Source: Halothiobacillaceae bacterium
Lineage (GTDB): Bacteria; Pseudomonadota; Gammaproteobacteria; Halothiobacillales; Halothiobacillaceae
Reading direction: 5' to 3'
NCBI GenBank assembly: GCA_028696185.1
Contig: JAQVHL010000001.1
Coordinates: forward strand, 153,483 to 217,482
Length of the DNA: 64,000 nucleotides
The translations under genes were made by a program, and so were the position numbers. This document shows positions 29,047-36,905 of this stretch, in pieces; position 1 is the stretch's first letter, and each line of letters opens with the position of its first letter. Below the pieces are notes generated by a model. That model saw only the letters and a list, made by a program, of their open reading frames with translations. It did not search any database and was not told where the DNA came from.

Positions 29047-29366
29047 TGAGCTCAATGGCTTTGCATCCTTCCATCCGCGCCCTGAGTGCGCTTGCCGCTG
29101 CCGTGGCCGCTCGCTGTCCGTCAGAGGCGGCGCGGCGCATTCGTGAACTCAATGCGCTGGGTGTTGCTCAGGCGCAGATCGACGATGTGCTGGCTCTTGC
29201 CCGCGAGGTGCGCGATACCGCCAGTGCGCGATTCGACAGCGTACTGGCCGGTGGCGGTTCGTGCTGTTCGGATAAATGCGTAAACGAGGACGAAGTCCGC
29301 GAAAAACCGGCGGCTTCTTCCTGTTGTGGAGGGGGCGTCACATCGACGGCTTCGACCTGTTGCTAA
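29046..29366 (+). CDS. Small protein with AhpD-like helical part and Cys-rich tail
   Basis: 106 residues. The first 68 are helical and resemble the core of small carboxymuconolactone decarboxylase/AhpD-like proteins, but where those have CxxC only Cys24 remains (ARCPSEA). The tail holds seven cysteines in pairs (73-74, 78, 93-94, 105-106) with Gly/Ser linkers, which suggests binding of a soft metal or metalloid or redox buffering. The start ATG overlaps the permease stop, so the two proteins are probably made together. Family relation is inference by eye. Confidence 0.7.
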   Translation: MSSMALHPSIRALSALAAAVAARCPSEAARRIRELNALGVAQAQIDDVLALAREVRDTASARFDSVLAGGGSCCSDKCVNEDEVREKPAASSCCGGGVTSTASTCC

Positions 29367-29396
29367 GTGGTCAGGAAACCTCATCCTGAGGAGAGC

Positions 29397-29636
29397 ATGA
29401 TGAAAGAGATCAAAATACTGGGTAGTGGTTGCGCGCGTTGTGCGGACACGTATGCCCTGATTGCCGATCAGGCACAGGCGCTGGGTGTTGAGGTGCATCT
29501 TGAGAAAATCGAGGATATGGCCCGTATTCTGGGGTATGGGGTGATGTCCACGCCGGGGGTGGTTGTCGATGGACGTGTTGTCCATGCCGGGGGTATGCCG
29601 GATCGCAAGGCCGTCGTGAGCTGGTTGAGCTCCTGA
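29397..29636 (+). CDS. Small thioredoxin-like redox protein (CxxC)
   Basis: 79 residues with a minimal thioredoxin fold: KEIKILGSGCARC gives the active-site CARC (Cys12, Cys15), and STPGVVVDGRVV has the cis-proline that faces it. Size and motif match the redox-active disulfide protein 2 group often found next to DUF318 permeases. Two start codons stand in tandem (29397, 29400) after AGGAG; I give the first. It probably reduces or transfers thiols for the permease or the Cys-rich protein; not shown. Confidence 0.85.
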   Translation: MMKEIKILGSGCARCADTYALIADQAQALGVEVHLEKIEDMARILGYGVMSTPGVVVDGRVVHAGGMPDRKAVVSWLSS

Positions 29637-29665
29637 TTTACCGGCCGTATCTGTAATTGCAAGAC

Positions 29666-30814
29666 ATGAATCCGTTGCCTGCCCTGTCGCTGGACTGGGA
29701 TATTTTCTGCGCGGTGATCGACAACTACGGGGACGCCGGGGTGTGCTGGCGGCTGGCGCGTCAGCTCGTCGCTGAACACGGTCAAGCGGTACGCCTGTGG
29801 ATCGACCGCCCCGAGGTGCTCGCCTGTCTGCTGCCCACCTTGGCGCCCGGTCGCGACCGCCAGACAGTGCAGGGGGTGGAGGTGCGTCACTGGGTGGGCG
29901 GGCTTGAGGGCGAGCGGCCGGCGCGGGTCGTGGTCGAAGCCTTTGCCTGTCATGTGCCGGATGCCTTCCAGGTGGCGCTGCGTGAGCGCGGTTCCTTATG
30001 GGTGAACCTGGAGTATTTCAGCGCCGAGGACTGGGTGGAGGGGTGTCATGGATTGCCGTCCCTGCAGGCGGGCGGTGCGCGCAAGTTCTTTTTTTTCCCC
30101 GGTATGACGGCCGCAACGGGAGGTTTGCTTCGCGAGCGTGATCTGATCGCGCGGCGCGATGCGTTTGTGTCCGATGCGTCCCTGCGTCGCGCATGGTGCG
30201 CCTGCCGTGGTCTGCCTTTTCCCGAGGCGGGTGAGCGCGCGGTTTCCCTGTTTGCCTACGAGCAACCGGCTATCCCGGCGCTTCTGCAGTCACTGGCGCG
30301 GGCGCCTCAGCCGGGTTTGTTGTATGTGCCGCAGGGGCGGGTGTTGAGCAGCTTGAACGCGGTGCTGCCGGGAGGTTGTCCGGCGCCGGGGCAGACGTGT
30401 ACGCTGGGCGCGCTTGGGAGATTGCGTGTGCATGTCCTGCCCTTCCTGCCGCAGGAGGACTATGACGCGCTGCTGTGGTTGTGCGAGCTCAATCTGGTGC
30501 GGGGTGAGGATTCGCTGGTGCGTGCATTGTGGGCGGGAAAGCCGTTTCTCTGGCAGATCTACCCCACGGAAGATGAGGCGCATCGGCTCAAGCTGGAGGC
30601 GTTTGTCGCGCGTTACACAGCGCTTGCGCCGGAAGGGGCGGTAGGGGAATGGGCGGAGGCAATGCGTGCCTGGAACGGGCAGGGCGTTTTGGTCCCCGAG
30701 GCGGTGGAGGCGCTGTTCATCCACCCGGCCTGGTTCCGGCATGCCTCGGAGGCCTTGATTCGTGAAGAAGATCTTGCCACGCGACTGACCAAATTTGTCT
30801 TCGACAGGGTATAA
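29666..30814 (+). CDS. earP: EF-P arginine rhamnosyltransferase EarP
   Basis: GT-B enzyme that attaches rhamnose from dTDP-L-rhamnose to Arg32 of elongation factor P. 382 residues from the ATG at 29666 (a TTG nine bases earlier is possible). Family features: the N-terminal IFCAVIDNYGDAGVCWRLARQL with two conserved aspartates, SLFAYEQPAI, and NLVRGEDSLVRALWAGKPFLWQIYP with the conserved acidic residue near the C-terminus. Its immediate neighbour is efp, which has Arg at position 32, as this enzyme needs. Confidence 0.95.
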   Translation: MNPLPALSLDWDIFCAVIDNYGDAGVCWRLARQLVAEHGQAVRLWIDRPEVLACLLPTLAPGRDRQTVQGVEVRHWVGGLEGERPARVVVEAFACHVPDAFQVALRERGSLWVNLEYFSAEDWVEGCHGLPSLQAGGARKFFFFPGMTAATGGLLRERDLIARRDAFVSDASLRRAWCACRGLPFPEAGERAVSLFAYEQPAIPALLQSLARAPQPGLLYVPQGRVLSSLNAVLPGGCPAPGQTCTLGALGRLRVHVLPFLPQEDYDALLWLCELNLVRGEDSLVRALWAGKPFLWQIYPTEDEAHRLKLEAFVARYTALAPEGAVGEWAEAMRAWNGQGVLVPEAVEALFIHPAWFRHASEALIREEDLATRLTKFVFDRV

Positions 30815-30815
30815 T
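30785..30815 (+). promoter_or_regulatory. Likely efp promoter overlapping the end of earP
   Basis: A perfect TATAAT (30810-30815) covers the earP stop codon. The best -35 candidate is CTGACC (30785-30790) at 19 bp, which is weak. Position about 45 nt before the efp start fits a separate, strong efp promoter. Confidence 0.55.
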
Positions 30816-30859
30816 CCCCGGCCTTATCAAACCATTGATCGTTTATTGGTAGTTACCCG

Positions 30860-31420
30860 ATGAAAATCGCACAAGAATTCCGCGCCGGCAATGTCATGAT
30901 GTTCGAAGGCCAGCCGATGGTCGTTTTGAAGGCCGAGTACAACAAGTCCGGCCGTAACGCCGCCGTGGTCAAGATGAAGCTCAAGAACCTGCTGAACGGC
31001 ATCAATACCGAAACCGTCTGCAAGGCCGACGACAAGTTCGATCAGGTCATCCTCGACAAGAAGGAGTGCACCTACAGCTATTTCGCCGACCCGCTGTATG
31101 TTTTCATGGACAGCGAATTCAACCCGGTAGAGGTTGAAGCCGAGTACATCGGCGATGGCATGGGCTACATCGTCGATGGCATGGAAGAAACCGTCGAAGT
31201 GACCTTCTACGAAGGCAAGCCGATTTCCGTCGAGTTCCCCACCCAGGTGGTGCGCGAAGTCGTCTACACTGAGCCGGCCGCACGTGGGGATACCTCCGGC
31301 AAGGTCATGAAGCCGGCCAAGCTGGCCAGCGGCATGGAAGTATCCGTCGCTGCGTTCATCGAAATCGGCGAGAAGATTCTCATCGATACCCGTACCGGCG
31401 AGTTCCGCGGCCGCGCGTAA
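30860..31420 (+). CDS. efp: Elongation factor P (Arg32 type)
   Basis: Translation factor that relieves ribosome stalling at polyproline stretches. 186 residues in three beta-barrel domains. The loop that reaches the peptidyl-transferase centre reads [10 protein letters not shown], with Arg32 at the tip: this is the subgroup modified by EarP, not the beta-lysylation type that has Lys34. The last part [16 protein letters not shown] is typical. Confidence 0.98.
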   Translation: MKIAQEFRAGNVMMFEGQPMVVLKAEYNKSGRNAAVVKMKLKNLLNGINTETVCKADDKFDQVILDKKECTYSYFADPLYVFMDSEFNPVEVEAEYIGDGMGYIVDGMEETVEVTFYEGKPISVEFPTQVVREVVYTEPAARGDTSGKVMKPAKLASGMEVSVAAFIEIGEKILIDTRTGEFRGRA

Positions 31421-31501
31421 ACCACGCCATTCGGCGAAGCCGGGGTTCGGGGAAGTACCGAAGTCCGGCCCGGCCGATGCGCCGTGTGAATGTGAGGAAT
31501 G

Positions 31502-31535
31502 AAAAAAGGGCGACCCCATGGGGCCGCCCTTTTGG
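31502..31535. terminator. Bidirectional terminator between efp and phoU
   Basis: A stem AAAAGGGCG/CGCCCTTTT (31504-31512 with 31525-31533) around a GC-rich inner part, with T-runs on both strands. It serves efp on the plus strand and phoU on the minus strand. Confidence 0.85.
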
Positions 31536-31571
31536 CTATCTGCCTGCTTTAAAGCAAAGCCCGGTTCGGGC

Positions 31572-32273
31572 TCAGTCGTTGTCGCCCAGGTGTTGCGTCG
31601 TGCTATGGCGGATATCGCGCCCCTGTACGCGGTAGACGATATGCTCGCAGATGTTCGTGCAATGGTCACCGATACGCTCCATGGCGCGCATGCAGGCGAA
31701 CAGACTGAGGCTTTTCTCGATGGTGGTCGGCTGCTTCTGGATGTGGTCCATCAGGGCATGGTAGGCGCGGTCATACTCGCCGTTGACGTGCTCGTCGCGC
31801 CGGATGATTTCCTGGGCGGCTACCGCGTCCTGGCGGGCGAAGGCATCCAGGGTGTCGTGCAGCATGATCTGTACGGTGCGCGCCATGACGCGCAGGTAGT
31901 CGGTCATGTTGATTTCGGCCAGATAAGGTGCAACGACCGGGGCCAGCGTGCCCATTTTCTCGGCCTTGTCACCGATGCGTTCCAGATCGGTGATGGCCTT
32001 GACGATGGCGAATACCGTGCGCAGGTCATTGGCGGTCGGCTGGAAGCGGGCGATGATCTGCACCGCGAGCTCGTCGATGCTCATCTCCAGTGCGTTGACC
32101 TGCTTGTCCTGGCTGATGGCCGATGCCGCGCGGGACAGATCCTGCTCCAGGAGCGCGGCAAAGGCGTCCTGCACCTGCTGCTCGGCGATGCCGCCCATGT
32201 TGAGCAGCATCGAGCGCAGAGAGTTGAGTTCGTCGTCGAAGAACGAACTGATGTGAGGACTGTGCTGATCCAT
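31572..32273 (-). CDS. phoU: Phosphate signalling regulator PhoU
   Basis: Adaptor that links the Pst transporter to PhoR and keeps the regulon off when phosphate is plentiful. 233 residues of two three-helix bundles; the repeated metal-binding motifs are visible as ITDLERIGDKAEKM and MRAMERIGDHCTNICE. In many bacteria phoU is the last pst gene; here it is separated from pstB and diverges from ppk. Confidence 0.97.
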   Translation of the reverse strand: MDQHSPHISSFFDDELNSLRSMLLNMGGIAEQQVQDAFAALLEQDLSRAASAISQDKQVNALEMSIDELAVQIIARFQPTANDLRTVFAIVKAITDLERIGDKAEKMGTLAPVVAPYLAEINMTDYLRVMARTVQIMLHDTLDAFARQDAVAAQEIIRRDEHVNGEYDRAYHALMDHIQKQPTTIEKSLSLFACMRAMERIGDHCTNICEHIVYRVQGRDIRHSTTQHLGDND

Positions 32274-32314
32274 GACTTATCCGGTCTCCCGTGGCGTGAT
32301 ATGGAAATGTGTTT

Positions 32315-32361
32315 GTCACGGGCGTGGGCGAAAATAAGGTTTGAATTTCGCCCGACGTGAC
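32315..32361. promoter_or_regulatory. Large inverted repeat between phoU and ppk
   Basis: Left arm GTCACG (32315-32320) plus GGGCGAAA (32326-32333); right arm TTTCGCCC (32346-32353) plus CGTGAC (32356-32361); 12-nt centre. Fourteen paired bases with a small asymmetric gap. It sits in the divergent phoU-ppk region and is more likely an operator than a terminator, because no T-run follows and it is upstream of both genes. It does not match the 11-bp Pho box pattern. Confidence 0.6.
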
Positions 32362-32437
32362 GGTAAGACTTGACCTGTCGCCCGATGGCGTTGGCCAACT
32401 CCAATCCGTGATTCTACAAGACGAGAGTTTAGTTTCT

Positions 32438-34525
32438 ATGACGAACGCGCCGTATCAGGATACCTCACTGCCGGATCTGCTCAACCGTGAGATCAATCTG
32501 CTCAAGTTCAACCGGCGCGTGCTGGAGCTTTCGCAGGATAACAGTCTGCCCTTGCTTGAACGTCTGCGTTTTCTGTGCATCTCCAGCAGCAATCTCGATG
32601 AATTCTTCGAGGTGCGTATCGGCAGCCTGAAACAGCAGATCCAGCATGGGGTTACCCGGCCCGATGATAGCGGCATGACGCCTCAGGAGCAGCTCAACGC
32701 CATCAGTGACGGCGCCCATGCCCTGGTGCGCGATCAGTACCACACGCTCAACGATGTCGTCATCCCCGCGCTCGCCGGGCAGGGCATCCAGTTTTTGAGG
32801 CGCACACACTGGAACGAGGCGCAGGCGCTGTGGGTGAAGCATTACTTCCGTCGCGAGCTCCTGCCCCTGCTCACGCCGCTGGGGCTCGATCCCGCGCACC
32901 CCTTCCCGCGCGTGCTCAACAAATCGCTTAATTTTGTCGTCTCGCTCGAAGGAACGGATGATTTCGGGCGCGAGGGCTGGATGGCTGTGGTACAGGCGCC
33001 GCGCGCCCTGCCGCGCATCATCCGCATGGACGAAGAGGCCGCCGGCAGCGAGAACAGCTTTGTGTTCCTGAGCTCCATCATCCATGCCCATGTCGGTGAA
33101 TTGTTCCCCGGTATGCAGCTGACCGGCTGCTACCAGTTCCGCCTCACGCGCAACAGCGACCTTCTGGTGGATGTGGACGAGGACGATGACCTGCTCAAGA
33201 CCCTGGAAGGTGGCCTGCTGGAGCGCAACTACGGTGATGCGGTGCGTCTGGAAGTGGCGGACAACTGCCCTGATGATATTGCCGAGTTCCTGCTGGAGCA
33301 GTTTGGTCTGGAGCGTCGCGAGCTGTTCCAGGTCCATGGGCCGGTCAATCTCAACCGTCTCACCGCCCTGTATGATCTGGTCGACCGCCCCGATCTCAAA
33401 TTTCCGCCCATCACCCCGGCGTTGCCCGCCGAACTGGGGCCGGGGGAAAACATCTTCGACACGATTGAAAATCGCGGCAATGTGCTCCTGCACCATCCCT
33501 ACCAGTCTTTCGTGCCGGTCATCGAGTTCGTGCGCCAGGCGGCCGTCGACCCCAAGGTCATGGCGATCAAAATGACGCTGTATCGCACGGGGCGGGAATC
33601 GGCCATTGTCGATGCGCTTGAACTCGCTGCGCGGGCGGGCAAGGAAGTCACGGCCGTCATCGAGCTGCGTGCGCGCTTCGACGAGGAGTCGAACATCCGC
33701 ATGGCCACCCGCCTGCAGAAAGCCGGCGCCTATGTGGCCTACGGTATCGTCGGGTACAAGACCCACGCCAAGATGACGCTGGTGGTGCGTCGCGATGGTG
33801 CGCGTCTGAAGCGCTTCGTTCACCTGGGCACGGGCAACTACCACGCAGGCACCGCCCGCGCCTATACCGACTGGGCCTTTTTCACGGATGATCGCCTGAT
33901 CGGTGACGATGTGAACAAGCTCTTCATGCAGCTCACCGGTCTGGGGCGCGGCATGCGTTTAAAACGCCTGCTCCAGTCCCCCTTCACCCTGCACCAGGGA
34001 ATGATGGATCGCATCCAGCGCGAGGCCGATCATGCCCGGCAGGGCAAGGCCGCACTGATCCGCGCCAAAATGAACGCCCTGATCGATCCGTATATCATCC
34101 GCGCGCTGTACGCCGCCTCGCAGGCCGGTGTGAAGGTCGAGCTCATCGTGCGCGGCGTCTGCTGCCTGCGTCCCGGCGTTCCCGGCCTGTCAGAGAACAT
34201 TCATGTCCGCTCGGTCATGGGGCGTTTTCTGGAGCACCCGCGTGTGTTCTATTTCCACAACGACGGCGATGAAGAACTGTTCCTCTCCAGCGCCGACTGG
34301 ATGCCGCGCAATTTCTTCACCCGCATGGAAACCTGCTTCCCCATCGAGGCCCCGGAGCTGCGCAAGCGCGTGATACGCGAATCCTTCGAGCTCTATCTGG
34401 CGGACAACACCGGCGCGTGGGTTCTGGGGCCGGATGGTGAATACACCCGTGTTCATCGGCACGGCAATGCCAAACCACGCTCGGCTCAGCAAACCTTGGT
34501 CGAGGAGCTGACTAAACTCGTCTGA
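32438..34525 (+). CDS. ppk: Polyphosphate kinase Ppk1
   Basis: Makes polyphosphate from ATP reversibly through a phosphohistidine. About 695 residues from the ATG at 32438; the frame is open to a GTG at 32357, but that codon lies in the inverted repeat and would add 27 residues of no recognisable homology. N-terminal block NREINLLKFNRRVLE and FLCISSSNLDEFFEVRI, catalytic-region VGYKTHAKMTLVVRR with the phospho-accepting His, and FHNDGDEELFLSSADWMPRN near the end are all intact. Its functional partner ppx is encoded at 35.4 kb. Confidence 0.97.
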   Translation: MTNAPYQDTSLPDLLNREINLLKFNRRVLELSQDNSLPLLERLRFLCISSSNLDEFFEVRIGSLKQQIQHGVTRPDDSGMTPQEQLNAISDGAHALVRDQYHTLNDVVIPALAGQGIQFLRRTHWNEAQALWVKHYFRRELLPLLTPLGLDPAHPFPRVLNKSLNFVVSLEGTDDFGREGWMAVVQAPRALPRIIRMDEEAAGSENSFVFLSSIIHAHVGELFPGMQLTGCYQFRLTRNSDLLVDVDEDDDLLKTLEGGLLERNYGDAVRLEVADNCPDDIAEFLLEQFGLERRELFQVHGPVNLNRLTALYDLVDRPDLKFPPITPALPAELGPGENIFDTIENRGNVLLHHPYQSFVPVIEFVRQAAVDPKVMAIKMTLYRTGRESAIVDALELAARAGKEVTAVIELRARFDEESNIRMATRLQKAGAYVAYGIVGYKTHAKMTLVVRRDGARLKRFVHLGTGNYHAGTARAYTDWAFFTDDRLIGDDVNKLFMQLTGLGRGMRLKRLLQSPFTLHQGMMDRIQREADHARQGKAALIRAKMNALIDPYIIRALYAASQAGVKVELIVRGVCCLRPGVPGLSENIHVRSVMGRFLEHPRVFYFHNDGDEELFLSSADWMPRNFFTRMETCFPIEAPELRKRVIRESFELYLADNTGAWVLGPDGEYTRVHRHGNAKPRSAQQTLVEELTKLV

Positions 34526-34529
34526 GGGT

Positions 34530-34638
34530 GTGTTGCGCTTTCGCTGGAAGAGTAACGCTGCTGACAATCGAAGGTTTGGGGGGCTTGTCCCTCACTGGAC
34601 GCTATACAGTGTCCAACAAACCTTCTTTCTTCCAACAC
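34530..34638. repeat. Nested palindromic element after ppk
   Basis: An outer arm GTGTTG (34530-34535) plus GGAAGA (34546-34551) pairs with TCTTCCAACAC (34628-34638). An inner perfect arm GAAGGTTTG (34570-34578) pairs with CAAACCTTC (34617-34625), and CACTG/CAGTG lies in the centre. It begins 5 nt after the ppk stop and ends with T/C-rich sequence, so it may terminate ppk, but its size and nesting look more like a small mobile or recombination element. Confidence 0.55.
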
Positions 34639-34647
34639 GCTTGACCG

Positions 34648-34908
34648 CTATCTCAGTAGTTCCTGAATCTCTGGCAGCGGCATGAACAGCAACAGCCCAT
34701 TTTCCGGCACCTGACGGAATCCAAACGCCAAATAGAACCCGGCCGCCCGGTCGTCCTTGGCATCGACGATCAGGCCCATGCAGCCCGACAACTCCGCTAC
34801 TCGATTAACTTTTGTCATCGCATCGGTCAACAGAATCTGCCCCAAGCCCTGGCCCTGAAAACGGCTATCGACGGCCAAGCGTGCCCGCTCGTCTGATTCG
34901 ATAAACAC
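34648..34908 (-). pseudogene. Truncated GNAT acetyltransferase remnant
   Basis: 86 codons that cover only the C-terminal half of a GNAT fold: RARLAVDSRFQGQGLGQILLTDAM is the strand plus the acetyl-CoA loop (Q/RxxGxG/A), then AAGFYLAFGFRQVPENGLLLFMPL. The usual N-terminal 80-90 residues are missing: upstream the frame has ten unrelated codons and then a stop. The start would be a GTG with no clear ribosome-binding site. Such GNATs are common toxins paired with DUF1778 antitoxins; no antitoxin gene is seen. Likely a decayed gene. Confidence 0.65.
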
Positions 34909-34971
34909 AAGGCGACGCTGCCTGCCGCAGGGCGCCAGCCCTCAGCCATGATGTCCGTGCCGTAGGGGGTA

Positions 34972-35361
34972 TCAGGGGCGCGTGGGCGGCATGTTGTAGC
35001 GGCCGGGGTAAAGCTGTACGGTTAGCGCGGCGGCAGCGTCGGAGAAGGCTTGTGTGGGATTTTGCCGGCAATGCCCTTCCAGCCAGTTCAGCGCGTAGCG
35101 CAGATCGCGGGCGCCCAGGATGCTCCAGGTGTTGTCCGTGGTCAGGTTGACGGCGCTCAGATAGCCTTCGAGCCAGGTGATGAAGCGTTGCTCGTTGATT
35201 CCTCCCTTGCCGCGCGTCTGCACGAATTCCAGGCAACTGCGCGTGCCTTCGCCAATGGCGACATAGCCTTCGTTCAGGCCGCGTGCTTCAGCCGTTGCCC
35301 AAGGGGCGGCAAGCAGCAGGGTTGCGGTCAGTGCGGCAATCTGACGCTTGGCGCTTGGCAT
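34972..35361 (-). CDS. Small exported protein, HdeA-like size, unknown function
   Basis: 129 residues with a signal peptide (about MPSAKRQIAALTATLLLAAPWATAEA). The mature part of about 100 residues is helical, with two cysteines (SCLEFVQTR and EGHCRQNP) that could form a disulfide, and a WLEGYLSAVN motif as in small periplasmic HdeA/Rap1a-like proteins. Its ATG overlaps the stop of ppx, so it is the last gene of the ppx operon. Function unknown. Confidence 0.75.
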   Translation of the reverse strand: MPSAKRQIAALTATLLLAAPWATAEARGLNEGYVAIGEGTRSCLEFVQTRGKGGINEQRFITWLEGYLSAVNLTTDNTWSILGARDLRYALNWLEGHCRQNPTQAFSDAAAALTVQLYPGRYNMPPTRP

Positions 35362-36857
35362 CAGGTGAACTCCAGGCTGAAGCCGCTGGGGGTGAGGTAT
35401 TCACGCTCGCGTTCCAGGTCGGTGAGGGTCAGCGGGTGACGTTCCAGCCAGTCGGGAGGGAAGCGCAGGGACAGGTGATCGGGTGTCGCTTCGATCTGCA
35501 AGGCGGGCAGGCGCGGGGTGCGCGAACGATTGCGATGCAGCAGAACGGCCAGTCGGAGCAGTACGGTCAGGCGCAGGGCGGTGGGCCGCTCCTCCATGGG
35601 CAGTTTCTCGAACCGCGAAGGACGCAGGCGGCGGCGATGGCCGTAGATCAGGCTGGCGAGGCGCAGTTGCTCCCGGCGCGAGAAGCCGGGCAGGTCGGAA
35701 TGCTCGATCAGATAGGCGCCGTGGGTGTGATAGTCATTATGCGCCACGGCGAGGCCGATTTCGTGCAGCTGGGCCGCGAGCATGAGCGTCTGGTGATCCT
35801 GTACCGGGTCCAGTGCCCAGGGGCCGCTGACTAGGTCGAACAGGCCCTGCAGGGTGTGCGCCACGCGCTGGGTGTGCGGCAGGTCGATGGCGTAGATGCG
35901 TGAGAGTCGGTCGAGCGTGGCCTGCCGTACCCCCGCGCCGCCGTCGGCGCCGACCATTTCGTAGATCAGTCCCTCACGCAGGGCGCCTTCGGAGATGTGC
36001 ATCTCTTCCAGGTCCAGGGCTTCGAACACGGCGTGCATGACGATATAGCCGCCCACGAAGACCGGAATCCGGTCGGCGGTCAGTCCGCCCAGGTCGAGCT
36101 TTTCCAGCTCGCCGACTTTCACCAGGGCCTTGCGGATGCGTTCCAGAGCGTGGCGGGTAATGGTCCCGGTGCTCCAGCCATTGGCTTCGGACACGCTGGC
36201 CAGCGACTTGGCACTGCCGGATGAGCCGATGGCACGCTGCCAGCCCAGGTGGCGGTAGCTGCCCTCCAGGGGGCGAAGCTCCAGCCGGGCGCGGTGCATG
36301 GCCTGCTGGATGCGCTCCTTGGTGATGCGCCCGTCGGCGAAGTGTGCCTGACTTAAGGTGACACAGCCCAGCGGAACGCTTTCCATATGCAAGGGGCTGG
36401 CGTGGCGGCCAATGATGAGCTCGGTGCTGCCGCCGCCGATGTCCACGACCAGGCGTTTTTCATCACTTTCGGCATCGGTATGCGCCACACCCAGGTAGAT
36501 CAGGCGGGCTTCCTCGCGGCCGGCGATGATGTCGATGCTGTGCCCCAGGGCGGCCTCGGCGCGGCGGATGAATTCGGCCGCGTTGTTGGCACGGCGCAGG
36601 GTATTGGTGCCCACGATGCGCACGCTGCCGCGCGGAATGTCGCGCAGGCGCTGACCGAAGCGGGTCAGGCAGGTCAGGGCGCGCTCCATGGCTTCTTCGG
36701 AAAGCTTGCCGTCCTCATCCAGGCCGGCGGCAAGGCGCACCATTTCCTTGATGCGATCCAGTATATGCACCTGACCGTCCTGTACCCGCGCCACCAGCAT
36801 GTGAAAGCTGTTGGAGCCCAGGTCGACCGCGGCCACTTGCCGGGTGTTTTCCGTCAT
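35361..36857 (-). CDS. ppx: Exopolyphosphatase Ppx/GppA
   Basis: Removes terminal phosphate from polyphosphate (and possibly pppGpp). 498 residues: ASKHA-fold phosphate loops AAVDLGSNSFHMLVARV and VVDIGGGSTELIIG in the first half, then an HD-like helical domain (HEIGLAVAHNDYHTHGAYLIEHSDLPGF, split here) as in full-length Ppx. Same operon as sixA and the ABC-F gene; with ppk at 32.4 kb it completes a polyphosphate turnover pair. Ppx and GppA cannot be told apart by eye. Confidence 0.93.
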   Translation of the reverse strand: MTENTRQVAAVDLGSNSFHMLVARVQDGQVHILDRIKEMVRLAAGLDEDGKLSEEAMERALTCLTRFGQRLRDIPRGSVRIVGTNTLRRANNAAEFIRRAEAALGHSIDIIAGREEARLIYLGVAHTDAESDEKRLVVDIGGGSTELIIGRHASPLHMESVPLGCVTLSQAHFADGRITKERIQQAMHRARLELRPLEGSYRHLGWQRAIGSSGSAKSLASVSEANGWSTGTITRHALERIRKALVKVGELEKLDLGGLTADRIPVFVGGYIVMHAVFEALDLEEMHISEGALREGLIYEMVGADGGAGVRQATLDRLSRIYAIDLPHTQRVAHTLQGLFDLVSGPWALDPVQDHQTLMLAAQLHEIGLAVAHNDYHTHGAYLIEHSDLPGFSRREQLRLASLIYGHRRRLRPSRFEKLPMEERPTALRLTVLLRLAVLLHRNRSRTPRLPALQIEATPDHLSLRFPPDWLERHPLTLTDLEREREYLTPSGFSLEFT

Positions 36858-36905
36858 CAGTGGCTATCCTCCGGGAAAGGGGGCGTCAGTATAGCAGCGC
36901 GGTGT

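Noticed and set aside
32357..32437. Upstream GTG start of ppk
   Set aside because: The codon lies in the inverted repeat, has no ribosome-binding site, and the added residues have no family counterpart.
34530..34638. Integron attC site next to the GNAT remnant
   Set aside because: The palindrome lacks GTTRRRY and RYYYAAC core sites, and no integrase gene is present.
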